The notes below the pieces were generated by a model. That model ran no database searches. It was given only the letters and a program-made list of their open reading frames with translations, and was not told the origin of the DNA. The position numbers and the translations under genes are program-made. Positions 1 to 12,375 of a DNA stretch of 64,000 nucleotides are shown here, piece after piece. The number at the start of each line of letters is the position of its first letter. The first letter of the stretch is position 1. The DNA is from Corallium rubrum (Eukaryota > Cnidaria > Anthozoa > Scleralcyonacea > Coralliidae): positions 12,959,036 through 13,023,035 of the forward strand of contig OZ035997.1 in the NCBI GenBank assembly GCA_964035015.1, given 5' to 3'.

Positions 1-261
1 CGACCACGTTGATCGATCTGCGTCCTTCGCAATTCAGCCGCTGGCTGCAAGTAAGGATGATTAGCCACCCAATCAATCATTCATTAAACAACTAACTACA
101 AGTCTACAACTCTGGTTAATTTTCGATGGAATTAAGGTACTCTAATTTGCATTTAGTACATGGATACTGATTTGTATGCATGGCATGCAGACACAACTGC
201 AATATATCGTATGAGTGCAAGTGTTTTCAATATTAATATACGCCATTTTCTATCCAATAAA

Positions 262-325
262 CTCTTTCGCCGCTAAAGTCGACCAAAGTCGACTTTTATT
301 ATTTTACTCTGTTTAACGCCAGATT

Positions 326-364
<39 letters not shown>

Positions 365-640
365 GGGGAGAACTCTAGCAGCGAACGGGTTAAAGACCCT
401 CCTTCAAACAAGGAATTCCTGCCGGGCCAGAAGATTTTACAAATGTTACACGGTTTAATGCGAAATAGTAAAATGCAATCATGAATATCGACCTTTTTCC
501 TAATTCAGCTCAGTGGATTAACCCTTTGTTGGCCAGGTTTCCAGGAGCTTTCCCCTTGACGAGTAAAATTGTCTGGCGTTCGCCAGAGTAAAATTAATAA
601 GTTGCCAAAAAGCAACGGGCCATGCAGTAAAGGGTAAAGA
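262..640. repeat. Inverted-repeat element with TTTTACTCGTCAAGGGGAG arms
   Basis: The left arm (TTTACTCTGTCTAACGCCAG then TTTTACTCGTCAAGGGG) is matched by its complement near 550-595 (CCCCTTGACGAGTAAAA, TCTGGCG). The element occurs in each unit (about 3930-4310, 7585-7965) and half survives in unit 4. A diverged fragment near 33190-33250 in a CWC15 intron marks a dispersed family. Confidence 0.7.
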
Positions 641-925
641 TACTGCTACTATATATGTCAATGACATAATTCCAAGTTTCCACTTTTCAGCTAGCTACAT
701 AATCCAAAGCCGATATAGAAATTTACAACTTGGAGTTTTAAACCCAAATGAAAGTGATGCGTAAAGACAACGTTTACCACAGTAAAAGAGATGTTTAATA
801 AGTTGTACACAAACTACGTAATACATGCATAACTGGTTGGATTGGAATAAGAAAATGCCAAAATAGGTGCGGCTATTAGCAATCAAAATAAATGCATCAG
901 TCACGATTTAACATGCTCTTTCTTT

Positions 926-1197
926 TTAACGATAACCAAGCAGAAAGACGTCGCTGTATTCAGACATGTCATCCACTTTAGCTCCTTTCTTTTTGTAGGC
1001 GATACACTTGCAGCTGCTATATCCACTTGCAGAAATTAACGTTGCCGTCATGTTTTCTGAACAGAATTAATGGTAAAACTTGTAAACCGCAATAACTTGC
1101 AAAAGAAAAAGAAATTATTCTAAATTAACTTGTAAACAAACAAAAAAGCTCAGATACCCTATGCAGCAACAATTTCTAAACTAAATGTATTTAGACG

Positions 1198-1291
<94 letters not shown>

Positions 1292-1685
1292 TACTACTTA
1301 TAACTTATATTGCAGCCGCACTGCATGTGCACTTATATATAACTTATATGTGCAAGAACATCCGTGACTTACTTTTAGTAGATACTGGAAACCACATATT
1401 CTCGGAATTGCAGGCAATAGATGGACCAACTGCTATGTTCATGAATTGCGCGTACTTCACATCTCCTTCTCCAATGGTGAAAATTTCAAAGAATAACCGT
1501 CTAAATTCTCCACTTGCGTCATGAGTAGTAGCAAACGCGTAAATGAACACTTCAGTAGCATCAGGTGGCAGTTCTTCTGGAAAGTTTAACACTGCAGAGG
1601 AACCTGGTATGTTAGGAAGTTTTCCAATATGTATAGGATTCTTAAATGGAATATATGTTCCAGGCATGATGTCGCTTTCACACAC
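926..1685 (-). CDS. Two-exon gene of unknown function, copy 1 (147 aa)
   Basis: Exon 1 is 1373-1685 and exon 2 is 926-1056, both on the minus strand. Exon 1 ends at a GTAAGT donor, the acceptor is TTCTGTTCAG, and the 316-bp intron contains the TA microsatellite. Splicing is in frame (313+131=444 nt, 147 codons plus stop). The protein starts MCESDIMPGTY (a second Met lies at residue 7), contains EVFIYAFATTHD and SENMWFPVSTK, and ends YSDVFLLGYR. No signal peptide or membrane segment is visible. The alternating hydrophobic pattern suggests a small beta-rich soluble domain (inference). I do not recognise the family. Without splicing, exon 1 would read on to a stop after the residues MFLHI. The match of splice sites to the frame, repeated in four copies, supports the model. 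A TATA box lies about 80 bp upstream. Confidence 0.75.
1202..1287. repeat. (TA)n microsatellite in the array-gene intron
   Basis: About 43 TA repeats within the intron of the copy 1 gene. The homologous runs in the other units (4872-4938, 8526-8590, 12309-12370) differ in length and account for most of the length differences between units. Confidence 0.98.
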
Positions 1686-1764
1686 AGTACAGACTAATAC
1701 TGACTAATACTCAGAGGCAATCCTATATTGTTGTGATCATGCAGTATGCATGCCCTGGTTGAGC

Positions 1765-1774
1765 TTTTTATATA
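1765..1774 (-). promoter_or_regulatory. TATA box for array gene copy 1
   Basis: The minus-strand sequence TATATAAAAA lies about 80 bp upstream of the start codon, which would put transcription start near 1737 and give a 5-prime leader of about 50 nt. The motif is conserved at the same place in copies 2 and 3 (5415-5424 and 9067-9076). Confidence 0.6.
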
Positions 1775-1785
1775 CTCTACATTGT

Positions 1786-3384
1786 ATTGTAATAAATAAC
1801 AATTTTGTGATCATGTCCATAAATGGTAACACTTAACTCAAAAAGTATGCTCTTGAACAGTGGGAAGCATTTTTTTTTGTTACGTTTGGTTAATATTTTA
1901 ATTATCAAGGGTTTCCTTCCTGGGCTATAAACATTGTTTTGCACGCACGCATATGCAAGGTGAGAAAGTTTGTCTCATTTGAAAGGACACCTAAAATGAC
2001 AAAGTAACATTGATCTTTTGCAGTCTTTTGTTTCCTTGCTATCGGAGCGGGTCAACTTATATATCTTTGTTGTTATCAAACACAATCGCTTGAAATTCTA
2101 CACGTTTGGTGTTGTGGGAGGAACAAGTTCCTTCGGATTAAGTTTGGTTTGATAAAGATATATAAGTTTCCACATGCATGTACGTCATCACATGTTGCAT
2201 TTACTGTATATCAAACTGGAATATCTCAAAAACGAAACAATCAACCAAAAATTGAAAAGATGTTATTTTGTCATTTAAGTGTTCCTTCACACGAGAGAAA
2301 ATCAACATTCGCATGTCATATACACTTTAAAGTGACAAATATTTAACAAGGATAACGCCTAATGCTATAAGCAACGAGTAAAGCTAGAAATAATCCTTTT
2401 CGATGGAATAACAACAAAGAATTAAGATATCGTATGAAGCCAGTGCAAATTTTTTCAATATAATACACCATTCTCCAGCAAAAACTACATTTCGTGTGTT
2501 TGGAATCTAAAATACTGCTATATAGCCACAGGCCCATGTATACAATGAAAAATTTGGACAAAAACACAAACATGAAAGAGTAAATATTTTCAGTGTGGGT
2601 AAAACGTAATATATGGGAAGAAATTTTCCTTCCCAAAGATACAGTATCTTTTCTATATGACTGCATGTGCCAATTTTAGAATCATAATTTTATATATCTT
2701 AGTTATATATTATAAAAGGCATGGCAGCATGTATCAGCATGTCTAAATGTTCTCAAATTCCAGAATGCATGCGGTTGCATAAAAAATAAGATGGAATGCG
2801 TGTCTTGGACAAGAAACGTCCGGCCGTATACTTGCGATTCTCAATATATTTTGACCTTGCGATGGGAAAACATTCAACCACACACTATATAACCAACCTT
2901 TGTTAGTTCGGCTATTAAGAAGTACTGCCACCATGTCGAAAACAACTTGTTTCATTTAAACTTCTTAGTTGTGGTAATCAAAATATATACTTATATTAGA
3001 TATGAAGTTTTTATTATCTGGAAAGTTAATCTATGGTTAATAGAAATAACTACATAGGTATATCTTACGTTTTTCGACGATATTTATAAATGTTATAAAG
3101 TAGCTTCTCTAATCATAGGATGTAGACTGAAGGGGAAAAAAAGTATTCTTCTTTGTCTAGCGCATGCAGGCGATCGACGTCATGCAGGTCGTACTTGTGA
3201 TTCAAAGATTCTTTAGATGTAGCAAGACATGCAACACAACATTTTCGAACAGTTTATTTTTCTAATCGAGAAATGTAATTCGCACATAAAGTTGGAGTTA
3301 TAAACAAATTACTTCTATTTAAAATCGGCTTAAGTCTTTAACCCCGCCTTTATACTGGCCACGGTTGCTTTTTGTCTATTTATT
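1786..3384. other. Gene-free part of the repeat unit
   Basis: No conserved gene is visible here or in the equivalent parts of copies 2 and 3. Two open frames on the minus strand (2343-2666 and 2743-2955) are the same in all copies, but that follows from the near-identity of the units and is not evidence of coding. Confidence 0.6.
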
Positions 3385-3735
3385 AATTTTACTCTGGCTA
3401 CGGGTGGCGTGTGCTGTTAGCGCGCTGCCTCTCACCAAAAAGTTAAGCCCGGTTAGACGGGGTTAGTACTTGGATGGGTGACCGCTTGGGAATGACCCCG
3501 TTGTCGGACTTGAACTCATGTGAGTAGAGTTGTAGTTGATCTCTCCTGTGCTTCGAGGGTTTTTCGCCGGGTTCTCCGGTTTTCCTCCCTCCATAAAATC
3601 AACACCTAACATCTTAGCTGTGATCCGTGGTCTGAACTGTGTCGTTGGCGGCTGCTTGGAGCGCCTCGACACGGCCACGTTGATCTGCGTCCTTCGCAAT
3701 TCAGCCGCTGGCTGCAAGTAAGGATGATTAGCCAC
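3385..3735 (+). repeat. 5S rRNA-derived SINE-like block (copy in unit 1/2)
   Basis: The stretch AGTTAAGC...GGTTAGTACTTGGATGGGTGACCGCTTGGGAA matches the internal-promoter half of animal 5S rRNA (box A and box C regions), but the 5-prime half is not 5S-like. It is followed by TTCGCCGGGTTCTCCGGTTTT, resembling the central block of several SINE superfamilies (from memory). Repeats of the block are at about 7035-7390 and 10693-10894 (cut). A fragment on the minus strand at about 28125-28210 shows it is dispersed. It is more likely a SINE than a working 5S gene. Confidence 0.7.
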
Positions 3736-3992
3736 CCAATCAATCATTCATTAAACAACTAACTACAAGTCTACAACTCTGGTTAATTTTCGATGGAATT
3801 AAGGTACTCTAATTTGCATTTAGTACATGGATACTGATTTGTATGCATGGCATGCAGACACAACTGCAATATATCGTATGAGTGCAAGTGTTTTCAATAT
3901 TAATATACGCCATTTTCTATCCAATAAACTCTTTCGCCGCTAAAGTCGACCAAAGTCGACTTTTATTATTTTACTCTGTTTAACGCCAGATT

Positions 3993-4031
<39 letters not shown>

Positions 4032-4592
4032 GGGGAGAACTCTAGCAGCGAACGGGTTAAAGACCCTCCTTCAAACAAGGAATTCCTGCCGGGCCAGAAG
4101 ATTTTACAAATGTTACACGGTTTAATGCGAAATAGTAAAATGCAATCATGAATATCGACCTTTTTCCTAATTCAGCTCAGTGGATTAACCCTTTGTTGGC
4201 CAGGTTTCCAGGAGCTTTCCCCTTGACGAGTAAAATTGTCTGGCGTTCGCCAGAGTAAAATTAATAAGTTGCCAAAAAGCAACGGGCCATGCAGTAAAGG
4301 GTAAAGATACTGCTACTATATATGTCAATGACTTAATTCCAAGTTTCCACTTTTCAGCTAGCTACATAATCCAAAGCCGATACAGAAATTTACAACTTGG
4401 AGTTTTAAACCCAAATGAAAGTGATGCGTAAAGACAACGTTTACCACAGTAAAAGAGATGTTTAATAAGTTGTACACAAACTACGTAATACATGCATAAC
4501 TGGTTGGATTGGAATAAGAAAATGCCAAAATAAGTGCGGCTATTAGCAATCAAAATAAATGCATCAGTCACGATTTAACATGCTCTTTCTTT

Positions 4593-4869
4593 TTAACGAT
4601 AACCAAGCAGAAAGACGTCGCTGTATTCAGACATGTCATCCACTTTAGCTCCTTTCTTTTTGTAGGCGATACACTTGCAGCTGCTATATCCACTTGCAGA
4701 AATTAACGTTGCCGTCATGTTTTCTGAACAGAATTAATGGTAAAACTTGTAAACCGCAATAACTTGCAAAAGATAAAGAAATTATTCTAAATTAACTTGT
4801 AAACAAACAAAAAAGCTCAGATGCCCTATGCAGCAACAATTTCTAAACTAAATGTATTTAGACGTGATG

Positions 4870-4941
<72 letters not shown>

Positions 4942-5335
4942 TACTACTTATAACTTATATTGCAGCCGCACTGCATGTGCACTTATATATAACTTATATG
5001 TGCAAGAACATCCGTGACTTACTTTTAGTAGATACTGGAAACCACATATTCTCGGAATTGCAGGCAATAGATGGACCAACTGCTATGTTCATGAATTGCG
5101 CGTACTTCACATCTCCTTCTCCAATGGTGAAAATTTCAAAGAATAACCGTCTAAATTCTCCACTTGCGTCATGAGTAGTAGCAAACGCGTAAATGAACAC
5201 TTCAGTAGCATCAGGTGGCAGTTCTTCTGGAAAGTTTAACACTGCAGAGGAACCTGGTATGTTAGGAAGTTTTCCAATATGTATAGGATTCTTAAATGGA
5301 ATATATGTTCCAGGCATGATGTCGCTTTCACACAC
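4593..5335 (-). CDS. Two-exon gene of unknown function, copy 2 (147 aa)
   Basis: Exon 1 is 5023-5335 and exon 2 is 4593-4723. Both exons encode the same residues as copy 1, and the GTAAGT donor, TTCTGTTCAG acceptor and upstream TATA box (5415-5424) are conserved. The predicted protein is identical to copies 1 and 3, so selection, gene conversion or very recent duplication must hold them together. Function is unknown. Confidence 0.75.
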
Positions 5336-5414
5336 AGTACAGACTAATACTGACTAACACTCAGAGGCAATCCTATATTGTTGTGATCATGCAGTATGCA
5401 TGCCCTGGTTGAGC

Positions 5415-5424
5415 TTTTTATATA
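5415..5424 (-). promoter_or_regulatory. TATA box for array gene copy 2
   Basis: Same TATATAAAAA motif and spacing as in copy 1. Confidence 0.6.
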
Positions 5425-7034
5425 CTCTACATTGTATTGTAATAAATAACAATTTTGTGATCATGTCCATAAATGGTAACACTTAACTCAAAAAGTATGC
5501 TCTTGAACAGTGGGAAGCATTTTTTTTTGTTACGTTTGGTTAATATTTTAATTATCAAGGGTTTCCTTCCTGGGCTATAAACATTGTTTTGCACGCACGC
5601 ATATGCAAGGTGAGAAAGTTTGTCTCATTTGAAAGAACACCTAAAATGACAAAGTAACATTGATCTTTTGCAGTCTTTTGTTTCCTTGCTATCGGAGCGG
5701 GTCAACTTATATATCTTTGTTGTTATCAAACACAATCGCTTGAAATTCTACACGTTTGGTGTTGTGGGAGGAACAAGTTCCTTCGGATTAAGTTTGGTTT
5801 GATAAAGATATATAAGTTTCCACATGCATGTACGTCATCACATGTTGCATTTACTGTATATCAAACTGGAATATCTCAAAAACGAAACAATCAACCAAAA
5901 ATTGAAAAGATGTTATTTTGTCATTTAAGTGTTCCTTCACACGAGAGAAAATCAACATTCGCATGTCATATACACTTTAAAGTGACAAATATTTAACAAG
6001 GATAACGCCTAATGCTATAAGCAACGAGTAAAGCTAGAAATAATCCTTTTCGATGGAATAACAACAAAGAATTAAGATATCGTATGAAGCCAGTGCAAAT
6101 TTTTTCAATATAATACACCATTCTCCAGCAAAAACTACATTTCGTGTGTTTGGAATCTAAAATACTGCTATATAGCCACAGGCCCATGTATACAATGAAA
6201 AATTTGGACAAAAACACAAACATGAAAGAGTAAATATTTTCAGTGTGGGTAAAACGTAATATATGGGAAGAAATTTTCCTTCCCAAAGATACAGTATCTT
6301 TTCTATATGACTGCATGTGCCAATTTTAGAATCATAATTTTATATATCTTAGTTATATATTATAAAAGGCATGGCAGCATGTATCAGCATGTCTAAATGT
6401 TCTCAAATTCCAGAATGCATGCGGTTGCATAAAAAATAAGATGGAATGCGTGTCTTGGACAAGAAACGTCCGGCCGTATACTTGCGATTCTCAATATATT
6501 TTGACCTTGCGATGGGAAAACATTCAACCACACACTATATAACCAACCTTTGTTAGTTCGGCTATTAAGAAATACTGCCACCATGTCGAAAACAACTTGT
6601 TTCATTTAAACTTCTTAGTTGTGGTAATCAAAATATATACTTATATTAGATATGAAGTTTTTATTATCTGGAAAGTTAATCTATGGTTAATAGAAATAAC
6701 TACATAGGTATATCTTACGTTTTTCGACGATATTTATAAATGTTATAAAGTAGCTTCTCTAATCATAGGATGTAGACTGAAGGAGAAAAAAAGTATTCTT
6801 CTTTGTCTAGCGCATGCAGGCGATCGACGTCATGCAGGTCGTACTTGTGATTCAAAGATTCTTTAGATGTAGCAAGACATGCAACACAACATTTTCGAAC
6901 AGTTTATTTTTCTAATCGAGAAATGTAATTCGCACATAAAGTTGGAGTTATAAACAAATTACTTCTATTTAAAATCGGCTTAAGTCTTTAACCCCGCCTT
7001 TATACTGGCCACGGTTGCTTTTTGTCTATTTATT

Positions 7035-7390
7035 AATTTTACTCTGGCTACGGGTGGCGTGTGCTGTTAGCGCGCTGCCTCTCACCAAAACGTTAAGCCC
7101 GGTTAGACGGGGTTAGTACTTGGATGGGTGACCGCTTGGGAATGACCCCGTTGTCGGACTTGAACTCATGTGAGTAGAGTTGTAGTTGATCTCTCCTGTG
7201 CTTCGAGGGTTTTTCGCCGGGTTCTCCGGTTTTCCTCCCTCCATAAAATCAACACCTAACATCTTAGCTGTGATCCGTGGTCTGAACTGTGTCGTTGGCG
7301 GCTGCTTGGAGCGCCTCGACACGACCACGTTGATCGATCTGCGTCCTTCGCAATTCAGCCGCTGGCTGCAAGTAAGGATGATTAGCCACC
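7035..7390 (+). repeat. 5S rRNA-derived SINE-like block (unit 2/3)
   Basis: Same as the block at 3385, with CGTTAAGC in place of AGTTAAGC at the box A region. Confidence 0.7.
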
Positions 7391-7646
7391 CAATCAATCA
7401 TTCATTAAACAACTAACTACAAGTCTACAACTCTGGTTAATTTTCGATGGAATTAAGGTACTCTAATTTGCATTTAGTACATGGATACTGATTTGTATGC
7501 ATGGCATGCAGACACAACTGCAATATATCGTATGAGTGCAAGTGTTTTCAATATTAATATACGCCATTTTCTATCCAATAAACTCTTTCGCCGCTAAAGT
7601 CGACCAAAGTCGACTTTTATTATTTTACTCTGTTTAACGCCAGATT

Positions 7647-7685
<39 letters not shown>

Positions 7686-8246
7686 GGGGAGAACTCTAGC
7701 AGCGAACGGGTTAAAGACCCTCCTTCAAACAAGGAATTCCTGCCGGGCCAGAAGATTTTACAAATGTTACACGGTTTAATGCGAAATAGTAAAATGCAAT
7801 CATGAATATCGACCTTTTTCCTAATTCAGCTCAGTGGATTAACCCTTTGTTGGCCAGGTTTCCAGGAGCTTTCCCCTTGACGAGTAAAATTGTCTGGCGT
7901 TCGCCAGAGTAAAATTAATAAGTTGCCAAAAAGCAACGGGCCATGCAGTAAAGGGTAAAGATACTGCTACTATATATGTCAATGACATAATTCCAAGTTT
8001 CCACTTTTCAGCTAGCTACATAATCCAAAGCCGATATAGAAATTTACAACTTGGAGTTTTAAACCCAAATGAAAGTGATGCGTAAAGACAACGTTTACCA
8101 CAGTAAAAGAGATGTTTAATAAGTTGTACACAAACTACGTAATACATGCATAACTGGTTGGATTGGAATAAGAAAATGCCAAAATAGGTGCGGCTATTAG
8201 CAATCAAAATAAATGCATCAGTCACGATTTAACATGCTCTTTCTTT

Positions 8247-8523
8247 TTAACGATAACCAAGCAGAAAGACGTCGCTGTATTCAGACATGTCATCCACTTT
8301 AGCTCCTTTCTTTTTGTAGGCGATACACTTGCAGCTGCTATATCCACTTGCAGAAATTAACGTTGCCGTCATGTTTTCTGAACAGAATTAATGGTAAAAC
8401 TTGTAAACCGCAATAACTTGCAAAAGAAAAAGAAATTATTCTAAATTAACTTGTAAACAAACAAAAAAGCTCAGATACCCTATGCAGCAACAATTTCTAA
8501 ACTAAATGTATTTAGACGTGATG

Positions 8524-8593
<70 letters not shown>

Positions 8594-8987
8594 TACTACT
8601 TATAACTTATATTGCAGCCGCACTGCATGTGCACTTATATATAACTTATATGTGCAAGAACATCCGTGACTTACTTTTAGTAGATACTGGAAACCACATA
8701 TTCTCGGAATTGCAGGCAATAGATGGACCAACTGCTATGTTCATGAATTGCGCGTACTTCACATCTCCTTCTCCAATGGTGAAAATTTCAAAGAATAACC
8801 GTCTAAATTCTCCACTTGCGTCATGAGTAGTAGCAAACGCGTAAATGAACACTTCAGTAGCATCAGGTGGCAGTTCTTCTGGAAAGTTTAACACTGCAGA
8901 GGAACCTGGTATGTTAGGAAGTTTTCCAATATGTATAGGATTCTTAAATGGAATATATGTTCCAGGCATGATGTCGCTTTCACACAC
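8247..8987 (-). CDS. Two-exon gene of unknown function, copy 3 (147 aa)
   Basis: Exon 1 is 8675-8987 and exon 2 is 8247-8377. It has the same splice sites, frame and protein as copies 1 and 2. The intron carries the shortest TA run of the three near-identical copies. Confidence 0.75.
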
Positions 8988-9066
8988 AGTACAGACTAAT
9001 ACTGACTAATACTCAGAGGCAATCCTATATTGTTGTGATCATGCAGTATGCATGCCCTGGTTGAGC

Positions 9067-9076
9067 TTTTTATATA
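9067..9076 (-). promoter_or_regulatory. TATA box for array gene copy 3
   Basis: Same TATATAAAAA motif and spacing as in copy 1. Confidence 0.6.
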
Positions 9077-10692
9077 CTCTACATTGTATTGTAATAAATA
9101 ACAATTTTGTGATCATGTCCATAAATGGTAACACTTAACTCAAAAAGTATGCTCTTGAACAGTGGGAAGCATTTTTTTTTGTTACGTTTGGTTAATATTT
9201 TAATTATCAAGGGTTTCCTTCCTGGGCTATAAACATTGTTTTGCACGCACGCATATGCAAGGTGAGAAAGTTTGTCTCATTTGAAAGGACACCTAAAATG
9301 ACAAAGTAACATTGATCTTTTGCAGTCTTTTGTTTCCTTGCTATCGGAGCGGGTCAACTTATATATCTTTGTTGTTATCAAACACAATCGCTTGAAATTC
9401 TACACGTTTGGTGTTGTGGGAGGAACAAGTTCCTTCGGATTAAGTTTGGTTTGATAAAGATATATAAGTTTCCACATGCATGTACGTCATCACATGTTGC
9501 ATTTACTGTATATCAAACTGGAATATCTCAAAAACGAAACAATCAACCAAAAATTGAAAAGATGTTATTTTGTCATTTAAGTGTTCCTTCACACGAGAGA
9601 AAATCAACATTCGCATGTCATATACACTTTAAAGTGACAAATATTTAACAAGGATAACGCCTAATGCTATAAGCAACGAGTAAAGCTAGAAATAATCCTT
9701 TTCGATGGAATAACAACAAAGAATTAAGATATCGTATGAAGCCAGTGCAAATTTTTTCAATATAATACACCATTCTCCAGCAAAAACTACATTTCGTGTG
9801 TTTGGAATCTAAAATACTGCTATATAGCCACAGGCCCATGTATACAATGAAAAATTTGGACAAAAACACAAACATGAAAGAGTAAATATTTTCAGTGTGG
9901 GTAAAACGTAATATATGGGAAGAAATTTTCCTTCCCAAAGATACAGTATCTTTTCTATATGACTGCATGTGCCAATTTTAGAATCATAATTTTATATATC
10001 TTAGTTATATATTATAAAAGGCATGGCAGCATGTATCAGCATGTCTAAATGTTCTCAAATTCCAGAATGCATGCGGTTGCATAAAAAATAAGATGGAATG
10101 CGTGTCTTGGACAAGAAACGTCCGGCCGTATACTTGCGATTCTCAATATATTTTGACCTTGCGATGGGAAAACATTCAACCACACACTATATAACCAACC
10201 TTTGTTAGTTCGGCTATTAAGAAGTACTGCCACCATGTCGAAAACAACTTGTTTCATTTAAACTTCTTAGTTGTGGTAATCAAAATATATACTTATATTA
10301 GATATGAAGTTTTTATTATCTGGAAAGTTAATCTATGGTTAATAGAAATAACTACATAGGTATATCTTACGTTTTTCGACGATATTTATAAATGTTATAA
10401 AGTAGCTTCTCTAATCATAGGATGTAGACTGAAGGGGAAAAAAAGTATTCTTCTTTGTCTAGCGCATGCAGGCGATCGACGTCATGCAGGTCGTACTTGT
10501 GATTCAAAGATTCTTTAGATGTAGCAAGACATGCAACACAACATTTTCGAACAGTTTATTTTTCTAATCGAGAAATGTAATTCGCACATAAAGTTGGAGT
10601 TATAAACAAATTACTTTTATTTAAAATCGGCTTAAGTCTTTAACCCCGCCTTTATACTGGCCACGGTTGCTTTTTGTCTATTTATTAATTTT

Positions 10693-10894
10693 ACTCTGGC
10701 TACGGGTGGCGTGTGCTGTTAGCGCGCTGCCTCTCACCAAAAAGTTAAGCCCGGTTAGACGGGGTTAGTACTTGGATGGGTGACCGCTTGGGAATGACCC
10801 CGTTGTCGGACTTGAACTCATGTGAGTAGAGTTGTAGTTGATCTCTCCTGTGCTTCGAGGGTTTTTCGCCGGGTTCTCCGGTTTTCCTCCCTCC
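10693..10894 (+). repeat. 5S rRNA-derived SINE-like block, truncated
   Basis: The third block. It keeps the 5S-like half but its tail is replaced from 10895 by the inverted-repeat insertion. Confidence 0.7.
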
Positions 10895-11253
10895 TTCGCA
10901 AACTCATTAATAATTCATGAACCAAAAACAAAAGAAATTAATGTTTAATTATAGTGTTTTGAAACCGGAGGAAGATCCATCTAGCTGATCACGTGATGAC
11001 GTTTTGAAATATTTCAAAGTCCTAGGATTTGAAATATTTTCAAAGTCCTAGGACTTTGAAAATATGTAAATTACTATATTTGAGAAGTCAGTACAAACAC
11101 TCGACGTCGGACTTTACCGGGATATCAAAGCCCTCGTGCATTAAAAATGCTCGCCTTCGGCTCGCATTTTCAATAGGCACTCGGACTTTGAAATCCCGGT
11201 AAAGTCCTCCGTCTCGTATTTGAACTATGAACTATTAATTATTATTATTTGAA
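10895..11253. repeat. Inverted-repeat insertion replacing the SINE tail between copies 3 and 4
   Basis: This 359-bp stretch replaces about 118 bp found in the other units. It holds a strong hairpin, with GGACTTTACCGGGATATCAA near 11108 pairing with the complement near 11190 around a loop containing CGCCTTCGGC. A second palindromic stretch, CAAAGTCCTAGGACTTTG, lies near 11040. Similarity to the unit resumes at about 11254. A foldback/MITE-like insertion with deletion of the target is the likely cause. Confidence 0.75.
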
Positions 11254-12022
11254 CTGCAAGTAAGGATGATTAGCCACCCAATCATTCATTAAACAACTAA
11301 CTACAAGTCTACAACTCTGGTTAATTTTCGATGGAATTAAGGTACTCTAATTTGCATTTAGTACATGCATGGATACTGATTTGTATGCATGGCATGCAGA
11401 TACAACTGCAATATCGTATGAGTGCAAGTGTTTTCAATATTAATATACGCCATTTTCTATCCAATTAACTCTTTCGCCGCTAAAGTCGACCAAAGTCGAC
11501 TTTTATTATTTTACTCTGTCTAACGCCAGACGATTCTACTCGTCAAGGGGAGAACTCTAGCAGCGAAAGGGTTAAAGACCCTCCTTCAAACAAGGAATTC
11601 CTGCCGGGCCAGAAGATTTTACAAATGTTACACGGTTTAATGCGAAATAGTAAACTGCAATCATGAATATCGACCTTTTTCCTAATTCAGCTCACTGGAT
11701 TAACCCTTTGTTGGCAGGTTTCCAATAAGTAGCCAAAAAGCAATTCATTGACATATATAGTAGCAGTAAAGGGTAAAGATACTGCTACTATATATGTCAA
11801 TGACTTAATTCCAAGTTTCCACTGTTCAGCTAGCTACATAATCCAAAGCCGATATAGAAATTTACAACGTTTACCACAGTGAAAGATATGTTTAATAAGT
11901 TGTACATAAACTACGTAATACATGCATAACTGGTTGGATTGGAATAAGAAAGTGCCAAAATAAGTGCGGCTATTAGCAATCAAAATAAATGCATCAGTCA
12001 CGATTTAACATGCTCTTTCTTT

Positions 12023-12304
12023 TTAACGATAACCAAGCAGAAAGACGTCGCTGTATTCAGACAAGTCATCCACTTTAGCTCCTTTCTTTTTGTAGGCGAT
12101 AGACTTGCAGCTGCTATATCCACTTGCAGAAATTAACATTGCCGTCATGTTTTCTGAACAGAATTAATGGTAAAACTTGTAAACCGCAATAACTTGCAAA
12201 AGATAAAGAAATTATTCTAAATTAACTTGTAAACAAACAAAAAGCTCAGATGCTCTATGCAGCAACAATTTCTATAAACTAAATGTATTTAGACGTGATG
12301 TATT

Positions 12305-12375
<71 letters not shown>

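Larger units (their letters stand above)
1..3672. repeat. Tandem 3.65-kb unit, copy 1 (enters window within its SINE tail)
   Basis: First of three near-identical head-to-tail units; the sequence from position 1 recurs from 3673 and from 7322 with only scattered single-base changes and different TA-microsatellite lengths. Each unit contains, in order: an inverted-repeat segment built on TTTTACTCGTCAAGGGGAG (about 260-640), a two-exon minus-strand gene with its TATA box (926-1774), roughly 1.5 kb with no recognisable gene, and a 5S/SINE-like block (about 3385-3672, running into the next unit). The near-identity points to recent amplification or ongoing homogenisation. Confidence 0.95.
3673..7321. 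repeat. Tandem 3.65-kb unit, copy 2
   Basis: Second full unit, about 3649 bp. It differs from copy 1 by a few substitutions, for example C for T near 4381 and C for T near 5357, and by a shorter TA run at 4872-4938. The gene, promoter and SINE block are all present. Confidence 0.95.
7322..10894. repeat. Tandem 3.65-kb unit, copy 3
   Basis: Third unit. It is intact until 10894, where similarity stops inside the SINE-like block just after the CCTCCCTCC motif. The TA run is at 8526-8590. Confidence 0.95.

Noticed and set aside
2343..2955. Minus-strand frames of 107 and 70 aa repeated in three array units
   Set aside because: Conservation is explained by the near-identity of the units; no splice, promoter or domain evidence, and the fourth unit lacks the region.
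3440..3510. Functional 5S rRNA gene
   Set aside because: Only the 3-prime half matches; the 5-prime half is unrelated and a SINE-like block follows instead of a T-run terminator.
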